In this document: in pieces, positions 51,617 through 63,843 of the stretch
How positions within the stretch are numbered: the first letter of the stretch is position 1
Layout of the letters: each line of letters starts with the position of its first letter
Assembly (NCBI GenBank): GCA_949752735.1
Contig: OX457037.1
Location: 14,211,932 to 14,275,931, forward strand
Direction of reading: 5' to 3'
Source: Lumbricus terrestris
Lineage: Eukaryota > Annelida > Clitellata > Crassiclitellata > Lumbricidae
DNA length: 64,000 bases
The notes under the pieces: model-generated
What the model was told of the DNA's origin: nothing
The model's input: the letters and a program-made list of their open reading frames with translations, nothing else
The model's database searches: none
Position numbers and translations under genes: made by a program

Positions 51617-52700
51617 CGTATATATATATATACGTGCGTGCGCAGGCACGGCAGTCATCGAAGGAAAGTCATCGAAGGAAAGTCATCGAACAGTCAGTCT
51701 TCGAGGAACACAGTCAGCGATCGAGTCGTCGAGAAGAAGTCAGCGATCGAGTCTTTGATCGAGAGAAACAGTGGCCGAGTGAATCGCCGTGGAACAGTGG
51801 GAAGACGCGTCGGTCGGCTGTTGCGGGATCGAATCGCAGCACAGTCAGCGGTTGATCGTCTGGAGGAGAACGCTTTGGAGAGCGAACGACGATACGGCGA
51901 CGCTGCCGAAATTCAGCGCCTGTCGACGAAAGGTTTGGAGGCCTTTGCTGAGCAACTGCGACGCCGGGATTCGAAGCCTGACCTGTGACGAAAGGTCTGG
52001 TGATCTTCGCTGTTCAACGCCGACGATAGGAGTTCGACGCCGCCGCTACCGACGTATTCGATTGGGATCCGACGCTGTCGACGACGAAAGGTTTGGAGGC
52101 CTTTGCTGTGCGACGCTGTCGACCCGGGTTCGATTCTTGACCCGCGGTCGTACTCTTCTGGAATTCGACGCCTACGGACGACGAAAGGACTGGTGATCGC
52201 CGCTGTGACGCAACGAACAGGATTCAACGCCGGATCTGCCAACGCTTCCGACCGGGTGAGCGCAGTGGTTCAGTTCCTGTCTTCGACGACGCCGACTCAG
52301 GTTCGAAACCTGACCCGTCACACAGACTTTCTGCGTGCGCTGGCGAGGCAGCAGTGACCTACACGATCGACGATTCGGCGTTCTGCATTGACAATTGCTG
52401 TGAACAGTGGTGCAGTGGTTTTGGGACAGTGGCGCTACACGAATAGCTCCGAACATTGCTCCGAACTAGCTCCGAACTTGCTCCGAACGCTGGCGCTATA
52501 GAAGTTGGCTGAGGACTGCTTTGCTAGGGTTTTCTTGGAGTCGAATAAAAGTGTTTCAAGCCTGACGGGCTAGTCGTCAATCCCCAGTTGACGCCGGACT
52601 ACACGACGGACGGACATCGCCTTATCGACTAGGGTCTGGAGCTCGGTTCCTGGTGGTCATTTGCCCGGCCCTAGTGATCGTGGTTCCTTTACACTATTAT
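51617..52700 (+). other. CpG-rich transcription-unit-like module
   Basis: TATATATATATATACG (51618-51632) follows the 43-bp repeats. Then ~900 bp rich in TCGA/CGACG with repeated GACGAAAGGT(T/C)TGG blocks (51934, 51987, 52081, 52178), a GCTCCGAACT run at 52447-52490 and AATAAA at 52544. Several overlapping frames are open but none resembles a known protein. Could be an LTR/U3-R-like unit or a non-coding transcript; I do not recognise it. Confidence 0.4.
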
Positions 52701-53061
52701 AGGCCTCATTCATTCATGCAGGCAAAACAAACAACAAAAACAGCTTAAATGCTGTCCTGGTCTCACGATCATTGGTTTGAAGTGACAAATTTGACTTTGT
52801 TTGTGTCTCAAGTAGGCTTAAGTCGACTTACGGTAAAAACAACTTCAAGTGACTTCTGTCTACAAAATTCGACTTGGGGTCAGTTGCGGTGAGCAGAAAC
52901 GACCCGACCCGACTTGGGATGACCAAGTCGACTGGGGTCGACTTATTGGGGTCAACTCCCAGGTCTAGCTGGAATGATTAATTGAACGCGTGTCTAAATG
53001 GAAGCTGGATTTATTCAATTTATTTCTTGTGACGAACTGTTCGTTGACGAAACTTCCGCAT

Positions 53062-55464
53062 ACGGAAACCCCAAACCCATTCAATACGCACCCTTAGGTG
53101 AAACAATGAGTAGCCATACAATGCAATGCATACATTCATGCATCTTCACTCATCAGTAATCACAGCAGCAGCATCCTCGTATCTATTCCCTCCATTCATC
53201 ATTCGCCCATCTCCCCGTCTGACTCCACCGGTTCCAAACATTAAAAACAGACATTCTCTTCCAGGTCTCCCTTCATTCTTCCCTCCCACTCTTCGCCTTC
53301 CTCCCTCCCAACCTCTACTCGTTGCCTCCCTCCATTCATCACATTGGCTATGCATCTGCATCTGTAGTTACACGAAGATATCGTCACACAGGCGCTGCTC
53401 CTTTCTCCGTGGTTGACAGTTAACACATGTCAACAATCAACGCCCCCCACTCACTCACCCACCCACTCATCTGCGATTCTGCATCTGAAAATTCTGCATG
53501 CACTGCCCCTCTCGCATTACAATGACGCAATCCTACAGATATCTTATCTTGGCATTGACGTCTTAGTATCCTGCAGCTTGGAATCCAATAATTATATGCC
53601 TATTTACAATAACATAATTATTACTTAGGCTTATCTAATAAATATATGTAGTAAACATAAATATATTATGGTTCCGGATTTCAACGATTAATATTAATCG
53701 ATCGATTGTTAGAAATTTTGATCAATTTATTTTATTCTGATGTGTAATCTGTGGATGCTTTGAACTGCTACCTTGGTAGTCTAATATTATAAACGGACTG
53801 CAGCTACGACATAAAAAATAAATCACTATATAATTTGTTATCATAAATGACATAGCCCTATAATATATAATACTGATCACAAATACATATATATTTTTCA
53901 CCATGTTTGGGCCTAAAATACTTATAATAATTATTGGCTACACGGAGTTCCAATTGAACAAACACTCTGTTTTTACAAGAAATCTGTCCATCCGAAAACC
54001 AATTTACAAAATTATGCAGGACGAAAGCGGGTTAAATAATCCTTGCTGTCCGGAAATTGCATCACAAACCATTAATAGGACCGAAAGTTATGCATGCTCA
54101 AAGCTGGAGAAACAAAATTCAAACTTCCCAACCGGTAAAAGAATTTTTTATCAATAGGCTACACTAACATTCTTCATTTTACCATTTCGGTCTCCTCCCC
54201 TGTATCCTCCCTCCCGTATCTCCCGCTAGGATGCTTTAGTCAAAGAGGACATGGTAAAACCGTAAAACTAACGGCAACAACAATAAAAAAATACAGCAAG
54301 CAAAAAATAAATTGGAAACTTAGGTTAAAATCATCAGTGGGGTTTATAACTGAAGTAATCTACATTCAGTCATCAGAAATCAGTTGACAATAATTATTAG
54401 ACTACATTAATTTTGCTAATTAAGCCATTGAAATGCGTTGAAAAAACACAAGCGATTTAAAACGATCTTTCGCATTTCATTTTCGTGCTGAATTCGGCTT
54501 TCCAATGCTGGGCATTTTCTTTCCCGCATTATGCCTTTCTTTGTTGAGCACCTTCTCTCCTGAATTCGGCTTTCCATCGCTGGTCACTTCCTCTACCGCA
54601 TTAGGTATTCTTTTGTTGAGCACCTTCACTCCTAAATTAGGTTTTCCATTGATGAGCGCCTTTCGGTCACCTGTCAAACATATACCGAAAAAGACAGACT
54701 AAATTACAGACACACTGCGAGCATACGTGCATTGTAAGCCAACTATTATGATAGAGCCGTGTATAAAAGGTCTAAGTGTATGAATATAATACAAAGCCTA
54801 CATACATACATTCATACAAGGTCACAAGCCATCCTGCTTTACCCAGGGTTGGAACTGGCACTGCAAGAGTACAACAAGTGATGGGGCAGTGTTAAATCTA
54901 GTCCCACTGCTTTCGTGTGGAAAAGTCCGTTTTGGCTGGACAATTTGGGCGGATGACTGGGTCACCGAAGACACCTTCATCGGTCAAATTTTCTGACTAC
55001 CTTTTTGAAGTAAATATGGCAAAATATTTTAGAAAATCTATCATTTTCGCTACTGAAAAAGTGAGGACCATTTTTTTATATTTTTGCCTGTTTTACAAAA
55101 TTTTACTATCATGGCCATGTATGTAGGTACACCAGGTACCTCGGCTTTTCCGGGGGGATTGTTATACATTCACTTTTTCTGGAGGAAATTGTTCGTATTT
55201 GTATTGTATAAAAAACCACTGTTATGTTGCCCTGTTTCAAGTCAACATAACAGTGCCGTTATATACATAAATATAGGAGACACAGGATTATATCTGCCTA
55301 TGGAGAGGCACTCGCGTTATGGGTATATGTATGTGGTGGTTGTGGGGTGGTGGTGGTGGTGGTGGTGGCGGGACAGGTGTCGTTCTCTTGGCGCCGCATG
55401 TGGCTGCCTCTATAGAGTTCGCCAATCGCTTGTCTCTGAATGTGTGTTTGTCGTTGTCAAGGCG
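53062..55464. other. Unassigned spacer
   Basis: C/T-rich low complexity near 53180-53340, A/T-rich to 54450, (TGG)n near 55335-55370. No gene, RNA or complete transposon recognised. Confidence 0.35.
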
Positions 55465-55978
55465 CCCTTGTAGCCAGGGGCGGATCCAGGGGGCCAATCC
55501 GGCCACGCCCCCCATTCAAAATCTCTATGGGACGTGGCCCCCCCATCCATGGCGCCCACAGGATTTTTTGCAGGGGTCAATATGGTCAGGAGAATTAATA
55601 TATAAATGTCGTTGAAATCTAAGCCTATGACACAATTACATTGTCCTAATATAACGCAAAGAAAAGAAACAATCTTTCAACAGTATCCGACTATGATTTA
55701 TGGCATACAATGTATGGTATTCGTGTATATGTTCATAGTAAGGTGTTAAAATATTAACACTAACAATACTTACGACTAAAACAAATAACTATTAATCAGG
55801 GGCGGATCCAGGAGAGCCAAACCGGCCATGGCCCCCATTTGAAATTTTAGCAGAACTTGCCCCCCTCATTACTCAATGTGTCGTATGAAAGGTTTTAGCA
55901 ACACATCTTCGTACACTTCTTCAGTAATTAAGACTTTGAACTCATGTCCTGCTGATGCTCTTCCAACAGTGCAGTACA

Positions 55979-56104
55979 CACGATGTTGAATATATTGGCA
56001 ACACTTCTAGTTTGTAGCGCTAAAGCCAAAAGAGCTTTCTCCAAAGTAGAGCAAACGTTAACTGATAACTACTATTCGGAACACAATGACAGAAGACCGA
56101 CTTA
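55979..56104 (+). pseudogene. hAT transposase C-terminal dimerisation remnant
   Basis: One open stretch reads TMLNILATLLVCSAKAKRAF then SKVEQTLTDNYYSEHNDRRP, matching the hAT C-terminal dimerisation domain (LPVSsAxAERsFSxLkxIKtxLRsxM..dRL). The rest of the transposase is gone or unrecognisable. Confidence 0.7.
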
Positions 56105-57029
56105 ATGTTCTAATGATGTTGCAGAGTATAGACTCATTGTGAAATAATGCCAGATAACAAGTCCATATATCCAGTTATTTTTTTAATGTAGACATATGCA
56201 GGGAGGACACAAGTTTTTCCCCAGAAATGATTTTTTCCCCCAGAAAATTTGACAAAATGATAATAGTTTTTAATTGCTACTTGCATTGAATACTGTTTAA
56301 CATGTTATTGTATACCATGATGTTATTTACTATTATGATCACGATTATGATATTATTGTTCATTATCATAATAATTATATGATACTATAATTTTACAATA
56401 GGTATACTTTGCTGTTGAACTTTGTACAAATGCTATGTTTGTACAACTATATGACTTTTGTCCAGAGCTATCTGTCCCATTTCAAACTGTCAAATTTCAG
56501 CATTTTGTTCGATGAAAAGTTTGTAAAACAACAGCCTATGGCTTCCAATTCTGGTAGTTTGGTAGTTTCTGCTTGGTTTGTGTAACATTTTTAACAATTC
56601 AGAACCGTCACGTGCAACAGGGATAAAGTGGTTCAAATGCTACAAAGTAAGCTTATAGGTCTAATTAGTAATAACTCTTCCATCTGCAGTTATTCATTAT
56701 AATACTAGTCCGTCAGCACATTCAGCAGCAGAACTGAGTTACTGAACTTGATACATAAGGTAATTATTATTGCAATTAGAATTATATTTATTAAAGTCTT
56801 AAACCACTTGTTTTATCATCACTGAAACATTAAAATAATTTTGCAAATATGACATCTTGAAATAGTACCACTGCAATGTGGAAGCTCAATAAGAAATTGT
56901 TATTATTTAAATTTTGTTTATTGAAATCTAACTGTCATAAATGCTATTTATGGTACTTAATGCTTTTTAATGCTATCTGTCAAATTTTAGACATTCAACT
57001 TTCAGCATGTTTTGCTCCATTAACCCTTA

Positions 57030-58765
57030 GCATGTGTCATGTATGGCTAAACAGCTTAATGCATATTTCACTGGACTAGCACAATCTCTATCAGATAAGA
57101 TTCATCCCTCTGAGAAAGATTTTCAAGCATTTATGCATCCCTCTTCCGTGTGTTCCTTAGTCCTACTTCCAACCAATCCGTATGAGGTACTTAACATAAA
57201 TAAAATCCTTAAAACCACCCACAGCTCAGGCGTTGATGAAATTGATCCCACCAAAACATCGCAAGTCATTGACTGTTGGTTGACCCACTTGCTGAAGTAA
57301 TAAATTGCTTCCTAATGAAAGACATAGCACCATTAGCCGTAAACATTATGGTCAAGGTGCTATCAGTCTATAAACAAGGCACCAAATCTGAAGTATCCAA
57401 TTACAGACCCATCTCTATACTAGTCGTTTTTTTCAAATTTCATGAAAGAGTATTATACGACTAATTATTCTCTTATATTAAACAGAAGAATATCTTGTAC
57501 CCTCTGCAACATGGGTTCCAACCGGCACACTCAACTTCTATGCAAGACAAAATCTCAGCTGCTCATTAGGCATTTTACTAAGGCCTCTAAAACGGTCGAC
57601 AATAAGATAAGTACTATTGGCTAAACTTTAACATTACGGAACTAGGGGCACTGCTCTGAATTGGTTCACAAGCTATTTAACATCTTGCCAGCAACAAGTT
57701 TTATGTAACAATTCAGCATTCAGACTTTTACCCATTCGATTTTGAGTTCCCAGGGCTCCATTCTTGGTCCCCCTTCTTTTCATAATATACATAAATGACC
57801 TCCCCAACTCTTCTACTCTACTACATTATATCCTGTTTGCTGAAGACACAAATGTTTTCCTATCCAATGCCGTTATGACCAATTATTTGAGTTAGCTAAT
57901 GAAGAATTAAAGGCTACGAGTACCTGGTTCAAAGCAAATGAGTTGTCACTTAAATAATATGGCATGCTCTATCGTGTTAAAAGCCTTTGCTACGTTGACG
58001 GAGACTCCTATAGCAAACTCATTGCAGTCTATAACTGCAGATATATTGTATTTAATATGTAATAGCGACATTGCAGTCGAATGTCCTGGTTGAAATCCAT
58101 GCTGTGATATGTAAGGAGTATTTTTTCAACATAGGTCTATAGTCATAATTATAATCTAGTATACATTATCTTTTCAAATAGTTTAATTCTGGCACAAGAA
58201 ATAAGCCGGATTATAAATTAATCTTCACAAGAACTAACATTCGCAAACTATCATTAAGTTTCAGGGCCCACTGCCATTGAACAGCCTGCCTCTAAACCTC
58301 CGTACCTCTGCTAGTGTCTCGTGATTTTAAGCGTACTTTAAGAGCACACACACTGGAGCTTGTATTATAATTTGTTAGTCAAGTTAGCTAAGTTTGTCTT
58401 CAACTATTGTGTTTCCTATAGCACATTTATTGCTGTCATTAAACTTTGTGTTCCTTTTGACTATTGTGCTGAAAGCTTATGACTCTGTCATCTTCAAGTT
58501 TTTATTTCTATACCAAGCTAAATAGTCCCCCTCTTAGCGGGACTTTGTCCCTTTGGTGGCCCTGTTGTTCCCAATCACTCAATGTGGCATCCTCTGCTTT
58601 GATCGCTTTTGCTCTATTAATCTGCTGGCTCACATAATCTTAATTTGTTATTAAATCTCTTCATTGCATTACTGCGTAAGCCATGTATGTAACTTGCTAT
58701 TATATTATGTAATCATAAATTCTTGTGCGTTGATGGGATCAATAAATTTGATTTGATTTGATTAG
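57030..58765 (+). pseudogene. CR1/Jockey-like LINE reverse transcriptase, heavily broken
   Basis: NPYEVLNINKILKTTHSSGV, VSNYRPISIL, then after frame breaks QGSILGP-type text (57750-57775), PLLFIIYINDLPNSST (57772-57820) and YILFAEDTNVFLS, where the catalytic YADD-type Asp is Glu. The 3' end is ATCAATAAATTTGATTTGAT with a (TTTGA)n tail at 58740-58762. Inserted in the hAT at 55473-59052. Confidence 0.75.
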
Positions 58766-59093
58766 TGAAGCAACATCATTACCAAATCTGATGGCTTGGT
58801 AGGCCTAGTTCTTGCTTGATTTGTCAGCATTTAAGTAGTGGAGCAATTTCATTACGATGGCAGCCTAAAATGCTGCCATTGCAGTGCGGAAATTAAAAAA
58901 TTCCTGGTTGGGCATAGGGGCACATCCCCCTCCCCAAATCCCTCCCCCTCTCCCTCACCTCGGCGCTACGCGCCTCGGCGATCAGCCTTCGGCCGCTCGT
59001 CCACCACCCTCCCAATTTGGCCCCCCATTGAAACCTTCTGGATCCGCCACTGCTTGTAGCAGCATGGCCGCGTTACGACGTAATAGAAATTGT

Positions 59094-59096
<3 letters not shown>

Positions 59097-59158
<62 letters not shown>
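59097..59158. repeat. (TAA)n microsatellite
   Basis: AAT repeat; on the minus strand it is part of a non-LTR tail. Confidence 0.95.
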
Positions 59159-59387
59159 CACTTTCGCAAGCCTGGAAGCAGACGAATAGGGCCATTCCGG
59201 ACTGGTTTTATAGCAGTAGTTAGGAGATAAGTCCCCGAGAGATCCTAAATACCTCGGGGCCCAAAAAAAAAAATAATAATAATAATTCATTATTTTTTTA
59301 GCGCCCGAGGTATATAATGATTTCTCAGGTTTTAAAAGCAATAGATAGGGCCTACTAAAAACTGTTGTTCTGGAGATAACGATCATC

Positions 59388-59433
<46 letters not shown>

Positions 59434-59712
59434 TTATTTTTATTTTTTTTGTCGCCCGAGGTAGTAAAGATCCCTCGGGCTTTAAAAGATTAAAATTGGT
59501 TTATTGGTTCTCGTCTCCAACGTGCTCAAAGGTGCCTCTAAATGCAACGGCATTGAACCGTTGCGTGCAAATGGACAAACGCTGGAACAGGTGCATGGCT
59601 TCTCTAGGGTCGCCCGTTGCCTCTGTCATGCGGCGGCTCAGCTCCTGAAGAAATGATAGACCCGTCCGGTTTAACGGGCCCAGCGATTCAATTGCCACGG
59701 GGATGAATTCGT
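59159..59712 (-). pseudogene. Non-LTR retroelement C-terminal module, copy 3
   Basis: Minus strand 59698-59501: VAIESLGPLNRTGLSFLQEL, SRRMTEATGDPREAMHLFQR, LSICTQRFNAVAFRG. This is the end of the module at 33559 and 34819. Downstream on the minus strand come CCCGAGG-containing 3' UTR and ATT microsatellites (59393-59440), as expected for the same family. 5' part missing. Confidence 0.75.
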
Positions 59713-59739
59713 GTGTAGCGAATATATTATTATTATTAA

Positions 59740-60105
59740 ATACGTACCGCTATTCAACTGTTTATGTGCTTGGATTCTAATACACTTCTACCACCGTACC
59801 AATCTGGCTTTCGTAAGGGGCACTCCACCGAGACTCTTCTTCTACGTCTTCTCTCTGATTTCTGCAGTGCTTTCGATGGCTCGCAGGTCACTCTTCTTGC
59901 CCTCTACGACGTGAGTGCTGCATTTGACAGTGTTGATCATAATATGCCTATCCATCGACTTTCCACTTCTTTTCTGCTCTGCCTCTTGACTGAAAAATAT
60001 CTTATCTAGCCAACCTCTCCTCTTTCACTGTCTTTCACCCTACTCGTTCCTCTTGGATCCCCGTTCAATTCTGCCTTCCGCAGGACTCCGTTTTAGGGCC
60101 CTTGC
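59740..60105 (+). pseudogene. L2-like LINE reverse transcriptase, first half
   Basis: LPPYQSGFRKGHSTETLLLR, SQVTLLALYDVSAAFDSVDH (motif A), then a frame break and PQDSVLGPL-type motif B text ending at 60105, where a hAT interrupts. Continues at 63844. Confidence 0.85.
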
Positions 60106-60617
60106 CCAGACCCGCCGAGAGGAGGGACAGAGGGGGCAAATGCCCAGGGGCCCGGCGACTTTTAGGGGCCCGGAGGGGCCCGATATACACTGATTATAAA
60201 ATTTTTATTTATTTTTATGTTGATTGCGGACGGCAAGTCCAGACTTGGCCTATACAAAGTTTTGGATTTCAACCATTTTTAAATATAGCCTAATATCATT
60301 ATCACATAGCTACAACTGTTAAGGTTTCAAATAACTCACCATTACCTATAGTTCATCAGCTTTTGGCCAAAGAACGCGCCCACTTACCTGGTAAGTCTCA
60401 AAACGCTCTTCTGCTAAGCTAAATAAATAATTATTAGGCCGATAATCGTTTTCCGATTTCAATCATTATGTAGGCCCTAAACAAATCTGGAAAGTAAATT
60501 TCTTTCGTTACGATGGAATATAAACACAAATCCGGAGCATAAAAACGAAAAGAAATAGCTAATAGAAAAGGCAAACTTTGGTAGTCACGCTTTATTTCGA
60601 TTTGGGCTCAAAAGAAG

Positions 60618-60890
60618 CAGTGGCGGCGCTAAGGGAGGCTAGGGGGATAAGCCCCCCAAAGGCCATCCGGGTTTTTTACACGCTAAACTGAAACATTTTG
60701 ACGATTTTGGAGCGGGCGACCCAAAAAAAGGTCGCAGAAATTTTGGCGGATGAAAATGGAACATTTTCATGAGATTTCGGCCAGATGACTTAACAAAAGG
60801 TTATCAGAAATTTTGGCGGATGAAAATCGAACATTTCCTCCGGAGGCTTCAGCACCCCCCCCCCCCAATTAAATCCTGGCGCCGCCACTT
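60618..60890. mobile_element. 273-bp hAT MITE (CAGTGGCGGCGC ends)
   Basis: Exact 8-bp TSD AAAAGAAG (60610-60617, 60891-60898). Ends CAGTGGCGGCGCTAAG and CTGGCGCCGCCACTT. Contains a poly-C run and a duplicated TTTTGGCGGATGAAAAT segment. Confidence 0.88.
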
Positions 60891-61518
60891 AAAAGAAGAC
60901 AAAATATCAGACCCCGTAATCAATCCTTACAGGCATATGCATCGGTTGATTCTAGTGAATTAGACATGACAGGTGATCATAACCGAATGGACGAAAATGA
61001 AGTCTGCATGTGGTGTCAGTATCGTAATTCCAATGATGACATTATAGGCCAAATAAGACTTAAGAAAATGTTGAAATTATAGGAACTGTAAAAAGGCATG
61101 GCTTTAATGTTGGCACTGCCACCAGGGCCCGTGCCTACACAAACGATTGAAACCTATTATAGACTACTATAGCCTATAGGCATTATTATAAGAAACGGTC
61201 CTCCAAGACCTCCGGACAATTTCCCGGTGACGAAGATAGAGTATTTCCGATGTGCATTTTTACGGTTCGCAGACAAAATGGAGACTAGCCTATATCAGGA
61301 TATCATAAACGATTTTCCTGCAGTTAAATCCAGAAAGATTGCTTGTTGATTACTATATAATTTGAAAATTAAATTCTTAACATTAAGAGCTGGTTAAAAT
61401 CATAAGTGTAGGCCTGTGCATTATCATACATTCGCACCCACAATTTTGCTATTTTTATATTTTCTTATATTTGCTCAAAAAGCCTAAACTACAGTCGATA
61501 GGGCCCGTGACTGCTCTG

Positions 61519-63804
61519 TAGGGTGTCCCAACAAATATTTTTCTAGAAACTTGAAATGCAGTCCCCCTAAAAAGTTTCCATATGGTCCCATAATAACACC
61601 TGTAAAGTTTTATGACACTAAAAAAATATTTAGGGGTGGCTCAAGCCGCCCAAATTTAACCCATATTGGCATAATTTGCGCCTGATGTGTCCAACTTCTA
61701 AATGCCTTTATATCCCAATCGTTGATCCTATTATAACAAATTTACTACCCTTGGAAAGCTCGTGAATGGTAGAATTAACAGGTATTTAACTTTATTGGAT
61801 ACAATGGATATTTTGGGCATAGTCTTATGCTCAAAAAATGCAAAATCGAGAAAAATTTGAGATTTTTGAACTTTGGACACAATATCAGTGCACACACAAC
61901 TAATCATTGGGAGTAGTCATTACAAACTCTTGATAATGTAACAAGTCGTGGTTTTAGCTCCTCCATACCTTCATCTGCTTCATAGTAAGAAATTCTGAGG
62001 GGGCTGTGAGGTTCAACCCCTATTTGTCCTAGGACCACACAGTAAAGTTTTAATTGCACACCCCATGCAGCTACACAACAAATCAACGTCTGGACCGTTA
62101 TTTTTTTTACTATTCTCATACTGATCTGCTGATTCTACATCACTGCACTCAAATTGTTCTTCAGTTCTACGTTCTACATTTACACATGTCAACAAGATTG
62201 TCACAATTGTGGTTAGAAAACATGTGCCTGTGTTTTTCGACAACCTGTACGAGAAATTGTCTCCGATCTACGTTCTTCGTTATCGTTGAGCTGAAATTCT
62301 GTATCAAAGCTGCGTCATGTTTGTTCAGCACAGTCATTTACACAGACCAACGTTATGAAAAATCACACGTGGTCTTATACGATTGGCTATCTCGCCACTC
62401 TTTCACCGAAAGATCGAGAAAACTATATTTGAACGCAGCATGGTTTGGGAAAAACTTTTAGGAAGAGATAACCCCGTTATTCCACATTAATGAGAACTCA
62501 CTGAAAGAACAGAGAGAATTGCTATCTCTTATATCTTAGGTGCTGGTATACCAAGAATGATGTTGCATCATTTTCAGACTTGTCATCTAGAGCAGCATTG
62601 CCAGAATTATAAAGCTATGGATTAATTCAAAGAGAGCAGTGACTCTACATGAGAACACCGCCTGACTGTAGATGTCAATCACAAATCTGAGACTTGTTTG
62701 GGTTGGATGCCCTGTAATTCACGGTCGTCAACTGTATATGTGATTCGTTTCCATCATAAAGCAATTAGATCTATATTGCCTTACCCATCCAACTTGCTCT
62801 GTGATGGCAACAGGCTTGCGAAGTGCTACCGAATTGTTCAATCCAACCATGAATACCAAGAGTTTTGAAAATTCTTGATAGTCATATTTCGAGTATGGCC
62901 ACGCTAAAGCTGTTCAGTAATGAATTCTTATGATTTGTTAGATGCAGACTGCAGTAGCATTGGTCGAGGGTTTGGTTGATGGTGAACCAGATTGGAGCAT
63001 TCATCTTTAAATGGCTTGCAGAGCTTAATTACAGACCATTGATGGACAAATTTTTACCAAGGACACAAAGAATGCACCAGGCAACTGGACTTAAAAGATT
63101 TCTGTGATGTTAACAAGATGTTACGACTGATGGCTGATGTAGAAGGGTGCAAGGCACTGCAAGCTCTATTTAATATGCAGTTATTGAAGGCCGTTGTCTC
63201 AAAGCATGTGCCAATAATTAATGCATCACACTCCCACGACTTCCAAAGGTCCAAACTGCAACCGTTGATTCCTGTCCTGGTCCAGGGGTCGACTTTGGCA
63301 CACCAACATGTTTGTACTTCCACCAACTAGAGAAAAAATCAGACTGACAATCTGCTAACCTTATTCATTTCTACTCCACTGATGATTGCCATGTGGAGGT
63401 AGCGACCTGCAATCCTAGTGCACGACATTTACATCATTCGTTTGCTCGAGAGCTTAACTGTCGTCCTTATGCTTGAAAAACCTCATTCGCAAATACAATA
63501 AGGTTGCATATTTGTAGATTTTAGTATTTCAGAGCAATATAAGGTTATTAAGCAATACATAAGCACGCTAGTGGGATCAAAGTGTGGACCTCCGAAAATT
63601 TCAAACTCATAGGCCTATATGTCGCACGTATAATTTGTGACAACTTACACATATTATATGTGAGCTTTGAGCGGCCTCTAAATATTTTCAAAATGTCCAG
63701 AAATTTGGCAGGTACTATCATAGGACCATAAGGAAACTTTTTGGAGGGACTGCATTTCAAGTTTCAAGAAAAATATTTTTCCTGTGCAATCGTGGGACAC
63801 CCTA
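61519..63804. mobile_element. hAT-like element F (TAGGGTGTCCC ends)
   Basis: Exact 8-bp TSD CTGCTCTG (61511-61518, 63805-63812). The TIRs match over ~70 bp (AACTTGAAATGCAGTCCC, AAAAAGTTTCC, ATGGTCC), apart from a small indel. Remnant coding text on the plus strand (VEGLVDGEPDWSIHL near 62965-63010; SVMATGLRSATELFNP near 62800-62850) resembles the C-terminal part of the protein relic in element D's family. No intact ORF. Confidence 0.88.
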
Positions 63805-63843
63805 CTGCTCTGCCCAGGGGCCCGTAATTTCGTTGAGGGGCCT

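Larger units (their letters stand above)
49672..52967. mobile_element. hAT element with GACTTGAAGTC terminal arrays
   Basis: Exact 8-bp TSD GCTGGAAT (49664-49671, 52968-52975). Ends TAGACCTGGAAGT and ACTCCCAGGTCTA. Just inside both ends are arrays of palindromic GACTTGAAGTC / AAGTCGACTT. Contains a nested hAT and a C/G-rich module; no transposase recognised. Confidence 0.82.
49353..53061. mobile_element. Palindromic-end element with GGACGATTCGTCC arrays, split by a nested hAT
   Basis: Left GCGGACGTTTCGTCAACGG followed by two ACGGACGATTCGTCC units; right end GTTCGTTGACGAAACTTCCGC is their inverted counterpart. Just inside both ends lies the same AAATGGAAGCTGGATT(G/T)ATGAAA minisatellite as in 5477-6236. 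No TSD found. The hAT 49672-52967 sits inside the minisatellite. Confidence 0.55.
55473..59052. mobile_element. hAT element (CAGGGGCGGATCCAGG ends), 3.58 kb
   Basis: Exact 8-bp TSD CTTGTAGC (55465-55472, 59053-59060). Ends CAGGGGCGGATCCAGG and CTGGATCCGCCACTG. A second left-end-like sequence at 55799 shows an internal duplication or nested copy. Contains a hAT dimerisation-domain remnant and a LINE insertion. Confidence 0.9.
60106..63843. mobile_element. hAT-like insertion in the LINE (3.74 kb)
   Basis: Exact 8-bp TSD GCCCTTGC (60098-60105, 63844-63851), with LINE coding text continuing in frame across it. Ends are G/C-rich (CCAGACCCGCCGAGAGG; GAATT-free GTTGAGGGGCCT) with poor TIR match. 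Holds two nested elements. Confidence 0.75.

Noticed and set aside
51554..52456. Arg/Ser-rich proteins in overlapping frames
   Set aside because: All frames are open because of TCGA-rich repeats; no family, no consistent start.
53126..53416. 96-codon ORF in C/T-rich sequence
   Set aside because: Low-complexity composition explains the open frames on both strands.
55799..59052. Alternative hAT boundary starting at 55799
   Set aside because: Its end matches the family, but the flanking 8 bases do not match those at 59053, whereas 55465-55472 match exactly.
58838..59099. Proline/serine-rich ORFs
   Set aside because: They lie in the C-rich right end of a hAT element on both strands; no coding support.
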